Assembly: GCA_013042495.1 (NCBI GenBank)
Contig: JABDQB010000421.1
Span: forward strand, 1 to 6,985
Direction: 5' to 3'
Length of the DNA stretch: 6,985 nucleotides
Source of the DNA: Gemmatimonadota bacterium
GTDB lineage: Bacteria > Gemmatimonadota > Gemmatimonadetes > Palauibacterales > Palauibacteraceae
Under the pieces are notes generated by a model. It was given only the letters and a program-made list of their open reading frames with translations. It was not told the DNA's origin and did not search any database. Each line of letters starts with the position of its first letter. Within the stretch, counting starts at the first letter, position 1. The translations under genes and the position numbers were made by a program. Shown here one piece after another: positions 1 to 5,480 of the stretch.

Positions 1-491
1 GTGTTGTGGAGGTTGGCGACGCCGCTCGCCACGGGGGTGAGTCGGTCGTACCAGTAGCAGTACGGGTCGACGCCCTCCATGCCCAGCGCCTCCATGTAGA
101 GGGAGAGAACGTCGTCCCACAAGAACACCGTTACACCGGCGTCCTTGTTCATTGCGTTGTAGTTCGACTTCTCTCCGCGTTTCGCCTGGACCTCATGCGT
201 GGACCACGGAGTCAGCATTCCGGCTCGACAACCGTTGGCATGATCGTCCGGTCCCAGTCCCATCTGCACGAACCACGCGACGCCGGACGGCGTCTCCGGA
301 AACAAGTCCTGCACCCACCAGTTGCCCTCGTAGCGCATGACGACGCCCGACTCAGAGGGTCCGTTCATGAAATTCGTCTGGAGCTCGACCGCGGGCGCAT
401 CCGGCGCTTCCATCGGCGACGGCGCCTCGTCGCACGCCAGGAACAGGCAGCTGGCCACGAGGGGCACGGCCAGGATCTTGATCGCTTTCAT
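1..491 (-). CDS. Putative lipoprotein of unknown function, 3' end cut off by the window edge
   Basis: Reading leftward from the ATG at 491 gives 163 codons without a stop, and the frame runs off the left edge. The N-terminus (MKAIKILAVPLVASCLFLAC, then DEAPSP) is a lysine-led hydrophobic signal with two possible lipoprotein cysteines. C15 sits in a near-ideal VASC lipobox. C20 sits in FLAC and is followed by Asp at +2, which in enterobacteria favours inner-membrane retention. A strong GGAGG lies at 497-501, five nt upstream, and fixes the start. After a short Pro/Ala-rich linker the chain looks globular and aromatic-rich (RYEGNWWVQDLF near residue 53; PYCYWYDR near 143). Two further cysteines, C88 and C145, could form a disulfide outside the cytoplasm. 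I recognise no family. It is divergent from the BTAD regulator and is that regulator's most obvious candidate target. The plus-strand frame over the same bases is Arg/His-rich and looks like a shadow. Confidence 0.75.
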   Translation of the reverse strand, partial: MKAIKILAVPLVASCLFLACDEAPSPMEAPDAPAVELQTNFMNGPSESGVVMRYEGNWWVQDLFPETPSGVAWFVQMGLGPDDHANGCRAGMLTPWSTHEVQAKRGEKSNYNAMNKDAGVTVFLWDDVLSLYMEALGMEGVDPYCYWYDRLTPVASGVANLHN

Positions 492-722
492 CTTGTCCTC
501 CGGGACTTGGGATGAGTCTCGACGGACTTCCGGACAGGCATGGGGGGTTGGGGCCATGCCGGAGCCGCGTCGGCCGATCGCCCGGAGGATCCTCTCTACG
601 TCGCGCGCAGTAGGCGATCTGGCCTGCTTGTTACTACATTGCAAGCCTAGTCGACAGGCTTCACTTGCCTCTCACTCAGCTCTCACCCGGAGCGCCACCC
701 GGCGTGAGATGGGAGTTCGGCT
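492..722. promoter_or_regulatory. Divergent intergenic region between the lipoprotein gene and the BTAD regulator
   Basis: These 231 nt lie between two divergent starts and must hold promoters for both genes. They contain the SD of the lipoprotein gene (cctcc, 497-501), the SD of the regulator (gggag, 711-715, seven nt before the GTG), a GAGGATCCTC palindrome near 585-594, an inverted repeat AAGCCT-N7-AGGCTT (643-661), and the 11-bp-phased heptamers listed separately. I find no convincing sigma-70 -35/-10 pair reading rightward to the regulator. The stretch from about 502 to 640 is GC-rich and otherwise featureless to my eye. Confidence 0.6.
644..686 (-). promoter_or_regulatory. Candidate SARP-type operator: three heptamers with 11-bp period plus a -10-like hexamer
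   Basis: On the minus strand the heptamers are GTGAGAG (686-680), GTGAGAG (675-669) and GTGAAGC (664-658), each separated by 4 bp, so the period is exactly 11 bp. Eight bp downstream of the last one is TAGGCT (649-644), a plausible -10 hexamer. SARP/AfsR-family regulators are known to bind heptameric direct repeats at 11-bp or 22-bp spacing, with the 3' repeat about 8 bp from the -10. The geometry here matches that and points toward the lipoprotein gene. The implied 5' leader is about 145 nt. The repeat sequence differs from the Streptomyces TCGAG-type consensus, so assigning it to the neighbouring BTAD protein is inference. Confidence 0.45.
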
Positions 723-2675
723 GTGATCGAACTGCAGGTATTGGGCGAGGTCGTGCTCCGCGACGGCGGACGAGACGACCTGCATTCCATTTTGGCCCAG
801 CCCAAGCGTCTCGCCGTCCTTGCCTACCTGTGTCTTAACGGGCGAGGTGGCTTCGTGCGTCGAGACACGCTGACGGCCATCTTCTGGCCCGATCTGGACC
901 AGGAACGTGCGCGGGCCGCCCTCAGCCAGTCCCTGTACGTTCTCCGCCGGTCCCTCGGTTCCGAGGTCCTGCCAGGAAGAGGCTCTGACGAGGTCGCGGT
1001 CGATCTCGATCTTCTGTCGTGCGACGCCGTGGAGTTCCGAAAGACGCTCGACTCCAAGAATCTACCTGCCGCCCTGGACCTGTATCGCGGCGACCTTCTG
1101 CCGGGTCTGTACGTCGACAGCTCGGACTTCGACCGTTGGCTCGACGGAGAACGGGCCAGCCTTTGCGGTGCGGCGCTGGCCGCTGCGACGGAACTGGGAT
1201 CCGAGTCCGCGGCCCGAGAAGATCCCGACTCGGCGGTGGCCTGGTTCCGCCGCGCGCTGGACATCATGCCGGAGAGCAACTCGGCCGCATTCGGATTGAT
1301 CGAGAACCTTTGGCGCGGCGGCCACCGGTCGGCTGCGCTGGCTGCGTACGAGCGCTTTTCGAAGCACCTGGAGGCCGAGTACGGAGTTCGCCCCGGGGAG
1401 GAACTTCAAAGCCTGGTGGACCGGGTCCGCAAGGGATCAGTCGGACCGAGGTCCCATGCGGCGGCGCCGGTACCGCCGACGCCCGTGCTGGCTCCGGTCT
1501 CCGCGGCTCCGCGTGACGAGCCACCCACAGTCGGGCGCCTTAGTGGATCTCGTTCGCTCCATCCTGGGATCCGGACGTTGCTGGCCTTCGGACTCGGGAT
1601 CGCCACGATCGTTCTGATCGCAGGCTGGCTGGGCGGTGACCGCCGGGAGGAAGGGGCGTGGTACAATGCAAACCAGGCGTACCTGAAGGCGTGGGCCGCC
1701 TGGGATACGAACCAGATCGATAGCGCGAGGAACCTGGCGCTCAGAGCAGTGGAGCTGGACTCGACGCACGTCAGCGCCTGGGCCCTGGTCGCCTATACCG
1801 GTGCTCTGCTCAACGCCTTCGACCAGGGACAGCCCGCCGACCTTCTGCCGTCCGCCTACGAGGCAGCCGTGAAGGCAGTACAGCTCGACGATACAGCGGC
1901 GGCGGCCCGGGTGGCGCACGCGGTCACTCGCTGGACGTATCGACGGGAGTGGGAAGGGGCGGAGCGGGATTATCGTCATTCGCTCACCCTGTCCCCCGGC
2001 CCGCGGTGGGAGGCGGTCGCACGCGCGGACCTGAGCGGCTTGCTCGAAAACCTGGGTCGCTGTGAAGAAGCCTGGGAAGTGCTCGAGCCTTATGCGGCTG
2101 TGGACCCGCGCGATCGCATCGTGGGTTCGGGCGTCGTCATCCGGCTCCACTACATGTGCCGCAATTACGGCGAGGCGATCGCAGAGGCCACTCGAGTCCT
2201 CGACGCGGGAGCCGCTACGCGCAGCGACCGAAAGCGGCTCTTCCTCGCCCGGTTGGAAGTCGGCGACACCGAAGGGGCAGAGGCCGATCTGCTCGCCCTG
2301 GAGGCGGCATCACAGGAAGACCCGTGGGTGGAGTTCGGCATGGCTCTGCTGGCCGCCCGAACGGGCGACGTGGAAACGGCGATACGCATGGCAGACAGAC
2401 TCTCCGGGGGATCGAATGATGGCGTGTTCGAGGGACAGCTCGGGGTACTGCGATTGGAGTCCGTCGCCCAGCTGTATGCGGCCGTCGGCGATGTGGACGG
2501 CGCTTTCCACGTGCTCTCCGAGGCCTTCGAGCAGAAGGGACACGTGCGCCGCCTGATGTCGCACCCGCTGTTCGGGCCGCTCTGGGATGACCCTCGGTTC
2601 GAGTCGATGCTGACCCGCATGACTCTGCGATGCCGACGCGAAGGCAATCTGCATCTCTGCCAGCCGCTCCAGTAG
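723..2675 (+). CDS. Membrane-anchored BTAD (SARP/AfsR-type) transcriptional regulator with extracytoplasmic TPR domain
   Basis: This 650-residue protein is built as a one-component transmembrane regulator. Residues about 1-95 resemble the OmpR-like winged helix of SARP proteins, beginning MIELQVLGEVVLRDGG and including RRDTLTAIFWPD and the recognition region ALSQSLYVLRRSLG. Residues about 97-237 are the bacterial transcriptional activator domain, with ALDLYRGDLLPGLY near 117 and YGVRPGEELQSLVDRV near 220. A Pro/Ala-rich linker (238-284) leads to one hydrophobic segment (about 285-303, TLLAFGLGIATIVLIAGWL). The rest, about 312-630, consists of helical TPR-like repeats such as ARNLALRAVELDSTHVSAW and YGEAIAEATRVLDAG. 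The C-terminal LFGPLWDDPRFESML is typical of BTAD/TPR proteins. The likely topology is DNA binding inside and TPR outside, as in CadC. The GTG start is supported by GGGAG seven nt upstream and by the domain beginning at residue 2. It may bind the phased repeats just upstream. The signal sensed is unknown. Confidence 0.88.
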   Translation: MIELQVLGEVVLRDGGRDDLHSILAQPKRLAVLAYLCLNGRGGFVRRDTLTAIFWPDLDQERARAALSQSLYVLRRSLGSEVLPGRGSDEVAVDLDLLSCDAVEFRKTLDSKNLPAALDLYRGDLLPGLYVDSSDFDRWLDGERASLCGAALAAATELGSESAAREDPDSAVAWFRRALDIMPESNSAAFGLIENLWRGGHRSAALAAYERFSKHLEAEYGVRPGEELQSLVDRVRKGSVGPRSHAAAPVPPTPVLAPVSAAPRDEPPTVGRLSGSRSLHPGIRTLLAFGLGIATIVLIAGWLGGDRREEGAWYNANQAYLKAWAAWDTNQIDSARNLALRAVELDSTHVSAWALVAYTGALLNAFDQGQPADLLPSAYEAAVKAVQLDDTAAAARVAHAVTRWTYRREWEGAERDYRHSLTLSPGPRWEAVARADLSGLLENLGRCEEAWEVLEPYAAVDPRDRIVGSGVVIRLHYMCRNYGEAIAEATRVLDAGAATRSDRKRLFLARLEVGDTEGAEADLLALEAASQEDPWVEFGMALLAARTGDVETAIRMADRLSGGSNDGVFEGQLGVLRLESVAQLYAAVGDVDGAFHVLSEAFEQKGHVRRLMSHPLFGPLWDDPRFESMLTRMTLRCRREGNLHLCQPLQ

Positions 2676-2725
2676 CGGGGCTGCCATCCAACCTTCATGA
2701 ACCGGACTGAGAACCCCTCAAACGA

Positions 2726-2755
2726 AGAGCCCCGGCGCTTTCACGCCGGGGCTCT
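2726..2755. terminator. Bidirectional intrinsic terminator between convergent genes
   Basis: A perfect 12-bp GC-rich stem (AGAGCCCCGGCG at 2726-2737, CGCCGGGGCTCT at 2744-2755) encloses a 6-nt loop, CTTTCA. It begins 50 nt after the stop of the BTAD regulator and about 80 nt after the stop of the convergent TPR-like gene. There is no U-tract on the plus side. On the minus side the stem is followed by TCGTTTG, a weak one. The position and symmetry argue for termination of both transcripts, perhaps without a classical U-tract. Confidence 0.75.
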
Positions 2756-2834
2756 GTCAGCTGAGAGGGCGAGGCCACGTCCCTATCCCGTCATCGTCAT
2801 CCCGCTCGCCGCCCTCAGGTTTGTCTGAACTTCC

Positions 2835-3422
2835 TCAGTCCGCCGCCAGCGTCATCGGGGATCCGAGTCGCACGGCCAGCGCCACCCGGGCCGAAGCGGG
2901 TCCGGCGGGAGCGCCTTCGATCCTTGCCAGGATCTCGGCTCTCTCCTCAGGGGTGACCCAATCTGAATCCGCCAGCCCGCGTGCCTCGCTCACGAATTCT
3001 CGCTTCTTGCCCGCATAGCCTTCGGCAATCGCTATGAACGCGGCGTCCACATAGGTGTTTGCCGCCACGTACATGTCTCCCGTGGCCACAGCTACCTGGG
3101 CCGCGTCCTCCATTGACCTGCGCGCGTCCACGAACTCTCCGGCGTGGAAGTACAGCACCGCGGCGCGATTGAAGCCGAAGAACTGTTCCGCGTCATTACG
3201 CGGCAGGGCGTCCGCCGCTTGCTTGTGCAGGTCGCCGGCCAGCTTCCAGTAGCTCGGAAGCTCATACAGCGAAATCGCAGTCTGATGCAGAGCGTTCTGC
3301 AGCACCGATACTTCGATCGCCGGCAATTCATAAGAAGGCCGGTCCTGCGAGGTCACCGGAGCCACCGCGACCAGCACCGCCGCCAACCCCGCCGCCGCCT
3401 CGAGAAGTCGCATCGTCCTCAT
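2835..3422 (-). CDS. Small exported TPR-like helical protein of unknown function
   Basis: The gene encodes about 195 residues. It opens with three consecutive ATGs (3428, 3425, 3422). GGGAGG at 3434-3429 abuts the first ATG, so the third, with six nt of spacing, is the better start. From there MRTMRLLEAAAGLAAVLVAVAPVTS is a signal peptide, with likely cleavage after the VTS at residues 23-25, before QDRPSYE. No lipobox cysteine is present, so a soluble periplasmic or secreted protein is expected. The mature part is almost all amphipathic helix in TPR-like pairs, for example FNRAAVLYFHAGEFVDARRSMEDAA followed by AANTYVDAAFIAIAEGYAG; EERAEILARIEG near the end continues the helical pattern. TPR proteins bind peptides or proteins, but no partner can be named. 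It is convergent with the BTAD regulator and divergent from the M1 aminopeptidase, with which it could share regulatory sites. Confidence 0.72.
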   Translation of the reverse strand: MRTMRLLEAAAGLAAVLVAVAPVTSQDRPSYELPAIEVSVLQNALHQTAISLYELPSYWKLAGDLHKQAADALPRNDAEQFFGFNRAAVLYFHAGEFVDARRSMEDAAQVAVATGDMYVAANTYVDAAFIAIAEGYAGKKREFVSEARGLADSDWVTPEERAEILARIEGAPAGPASARVALAVRLGSPMTLAAD

Positions 3423-3524
3423 CATCATCCTCCCAGTCTTCTCGTCCCATCCTCACATGCGTCCGGCGCCACGCCGGCCCGCCCTTCCGGTGTGGGATGA
3501 ATGCAACGGGTATGCCAGAGCCGT

Positions 3525-3552
3525 ACGATATGCATAAGTAGTTTATCCGTAA
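3525..3552 (-). promoter_or_regulatory. Possible sigma-70-type promoter for the TPR-like gene
   Basis: On the minus strand TTACGG (3552-3547) is followed after 16 bp by TATCGT (3530-3525), in the only AT-rich island of this intergenic region. It would start transcription near 3518 and leave a leader of about 95 nt containing the 3463-3477 hairpin. Both hexamers match the consensus only partly, so this is a weak call. Confidence 0.25.
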
Positions 3553-3604
3553 CACCTTACGTATGCTGTACCGGACCACTTCTCCACGGTCCCCGTGTTC
3601 CGGG

Positions 3605-3670
3605 GGCGGGATAGGCTGTATCGAATCCGAACACTTTCCGCACCTTGCTTCTGCCGGCGGGATCGGCTGT
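3605..3670. repeat. 15-bp direct repeat pair upstream of the M1 aminopeptidase
   Basis: GGCGGGATAGGCTGT (3605-3619) and GGCGGGATCGGCTGT (3656-3670) match at 14 of 15 positions and are 51 bp apart, about five helical turns. Both lie in non-coding DNA 80-145 nt upstream of the aminopeptidase start. A shorter GATCGGC recurs at 3674-3680. They could be paired operator half-sites, but no regulator is identified. Confidence 0.4.
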
Positions 3671-3747
3671 GAAGATCGGCCCTGACCGTTAGTTTGCCTT
3701 TTCGTTGGCACCTGGGAACCGCCGTCAACCGAGGAGTGAAGTCAGCC

Positions 3748-5454
3748 ATGAGATGGGTCTTGAACGGGGGATTCGTGCTGTGCGTCCTCGGATCGGCCGC
3801 GTGCCTCCAGGGACAGGAGGCCGACTCGGACTGGCGTGATCCGTACGACTCCGGCGGACCGCTGATCGTCGAGCAGGCGGCGTATGACGTCACCTACTAC
3901 GACCTCGCGCTCGCGGTCGACCCCGCGGACAGCACGATCGCCGGCACCCTGCGCATGGACGCCCGCATGGTCGCTCCCGCCGAGGTCGTGGCCCTCGATC
4001 TCGACACGCTGCTGGCGGTCGAGTCGATCTCCCTGACCGACCTCGAGTCGGCCGCTCCCCTTTCGTTTCGAAGATCCGGGAGCCGGGTGTTCGTGGAACT
4101 TCCTTTCACGAAGCAACCGGATGATGACCTGTCGCTGACCGTCGAGTACGGAGGGAAGCCTCGCGTGGCGCCGCGTCCCCCATGGGACGGGGGCGTCCAG
4201 TGGGCGGCGACGCCGTCTGGTGATCCGTGGATCGCGACGTCCAACCAGATGATCGGAGCCGACGTGTGGTGGCCGAACAAGGACCACGTGTCGGACAAGC
4301 CGGATTCGATGAGAATCCGCATCACGGTGCCGGATCCCCTGGTCGTGGCCACCAACGGCCGTCAGGAGAAGGTGACCGATAACGGAGACGGCACCCGCAC
4401 GTACGACTGGTTCGTCTCCACGCCGATTTCCAACTACAACGTGGCCCTCAATATCGCGCCATACGAAGTACTCAAGGAGGAATACCGGAGCGTCACGGGC
4501 GAGACATTCCCCGTCGTGTTCTGGGTCCTGCCGGAATACCTGGAGGACGGCCTGGCCTTCATGCCGGAGATCCTCGAACACCTGCGCTGGTTCGAAAGAA
4601 CGCTCGGTCCGTACCCGTTCCGGGCGGACAAGTACGGCGTCGCGCAGACTCCCCATCTCGGCATGGAGCATCAGTCGATCATCGCCTACGGGGCGAACTT
4701 CGATAACGGAGCGATGACGGGAGGCGAGGACTGGGGATTCGACGCTCTGCACCACCACGAACTGTCGCACGAGTGGTGGGGCAACCTGGTCACCAACGCC
4801 GACTGGAAGGACATGTGGATCCACGAGGGGTTCGGGAGCTACATGCAGGCGCTGTGGCTCGAGGACACCCAGGGGCTCGAGCGCTACCACGAGTACATGG
4901 CCAGCGTCCGGCCGCGAATGGGTAACGCGCAACCGACGGCGCCCCGCCACTCGCTCTCGGCGCAGGAAGTGTACGGCGGCGACATCTACTTCAAGGGCGC
5001 CTGGGTGCTGCACACGCTCCGCTATCTGCTCGGCGACGAGGCAGTCCGCGAGGCGCTGCGACGCATGGCCTATCCCACGGAAGAGGCGGCGTGGACGACC
5101 GACGGATCACAGGTACGCTTCGTCTCGACGGCCGATGTGATCACGGTGTTCGGCGACGTTTCAGGGCAGGACCTGGGCTGGCTGTTCGAAGCCTACCTGC
5201 GGCAGGCCGAACTGCCGGCTCTCCTGGTGGAGATCGAGGGCGGCGAAGGGGCCCGGGCCATGGAGCTGCGCTGGCAGGTGCCAGGTGGCCTTCCTTTCCC
5301 CATGCCGGTGCCGGTACGCCTGGGGGACCGGACGGCCGTCGTCGACATGACGGAGGGCTCCGGAACGCTGCAGGTGCCGGCGGGCGTCGAACCGGTGATC
5401 GACTCCGAGAACTGGATCCTGAGGGCCACGCAGGGACCGGGATTCGCCAGGTAG
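3748..5454 (+). CDS. Exported M1-family zinc metallo-aminopeptidase
   Basis: From the ATG at 3748 this is 568 residues. The zinc signature is complete: HELSH (337-341), then exactly 18 residues to the third ligand E360 (in WKDMWIHEGF), giving HEXXH-X18-E with E338 as the general base. The exopeptidase motif that binds the substrate's free amino group is GMEH (305-308), a variant of GxMEN. The transition-state tyrosine is Y414 in GGDIYFKGAW. The N-terminal beta domain starts near QAAYDVTYYDLALAVD. There is no long helical ERAP-type C-terminal domain, only a short beta-rich end, so this is the compact bacterial form. The N-terminus (MRWVLNGGFVLCVLGSAACLQG) is a signal peptide. SAAC could be a lipobox, but Ser at -3 is unusual, so signal peptidase I cleavage is also possible. 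GAGGAG at 3731-3736 supports this start. It probably releases N-terminal amino acids from peptides outside the cytoplasm. Confidence 0.9.
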   Translation: MRWVLNGGFVLCVLGSAACLQGQEADSDWRDPYDSGGPLIVEQAAYDVTYYDLALAVDPADSTIAGTLRMDARMVAPAEVVALDLDTLLAVESISLTDLESAAPLSFRRSGSRVFVELPFTKQPDDDLSLTVEYGGKPRVAPRPPWDGGVQWAATPSGDPWIATSNQMIGADVWWPNKDHVSDKPDSMRIRITVPDPLVVATNGRQEKVTDNGDGTRTYDWFVSTPISNYNVALNIAPYEVLKEEYRSVTGETFPVVFWVLPEYLEDGLAFMPEILEHLRWFERTLGPYPFRADKYGVAQTPHLGMEHQSIIAYGANFDNGAMTGGEDWGFDALHHHELSHEWWGNLVTNADWKDMWIHEGFGSYMQALWLEDTQGLERYHEYMASVRPRMGNAQPTAPRHSLSAQEVYGGDIYFKGAWVLHTLRYLLGDEAVREALRRMAYPTEEAAWTTDGSQVRFVSTADVITVFGDVSGQDLGWLFEAYLRQAELPALLVEIEGGEGARAMELRWQVPGGLPFPMPVPVRLGDRTAVVDMTEGSGTLQVPAGVEPVIDSENWILRATQGPGFAR

Positions 5455-5480
5455 GCGCGCCCCGACCCGTCAGGCGTCTC

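Larger units (their letters stand above)
3429..3747. promoter_or_regulatory. Divergent intergenic region between the TPR-like gene and the M1 aminopeptidase
   Basis: These 319 nt hold no convincing gene. From left to right: the SD of the TPR-like gene (3429-3434); a compact hairpin CCGGCG-CCA-CGCCGG (3463-3477) in that gene's leader; an AT-rich island (about 3523-3571) that forms an imperfect dyad; a 15-bp direct repeat (3605-3619 and 3656-3670); and GAGGAG (3731-3736), 11 nt before the aminopeptidase ATG. An open frame starting at a TTG (3694) would extend the aminopeptidase upstream by 18 residues, but it lacks a signal sequence at its very start and an SD, so I treat it as non-coding. Confidence 0.6.

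Noticed and set aside
6..515. 169-codon plus-strand open frame at the left edge
   Set aside because: Its product is Arg/His/Val-rich with no domain, as expected for the antisense of a GC-rich gene. The minus-strand frame is clearly better supported.
337..726. Plus-strand open frame whose stop overlaps the GTG start of the BTAD regulator, suggesting translational coupling
   Set aside because: It lies partly antisense to the lipoprotein gene, which has a clear SD, start and lipobox. The predicted protein is Arg/Ser-rich without recognisable structure, and it spans the phased repeats and the intergenic DNA.
3704..3718. TGGCAC resembling the -24 element of a sigma-54 promoter
   Set aside because: No GC/TTGC -12 element occurs at the required spacing; the downstream bases are CTGGGAACC.
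3694..3747. TTG-initiated upstream extension of the aminopeptidase
   Set aside because: It has no SD, and it would bury the signal peptide behind 18 extra residues. ATG 3748 has GAGGAG upstream and puts the signal peptide at the N-terminus.
3886..3893. TGACGTCA palindrome
   Set aside because: It lies inside the aminopeptidase coding sequence, where it encodes conserved-looking N-terminal domain residues, so it is most likely chance.
3742..5013. 423-codon minus-strand open frame antisense to the aminopeptidase
   Set aside because: It is long only because of GC-rich codon bias. The opposite strand carries complete M1 catalytic motifs.
5455..5480. Possible terminator between the convergent aminopeptidase and hydrolase genes
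   Set aside because: The 26 nt contain no stable hairpin or T-tract in either direction.
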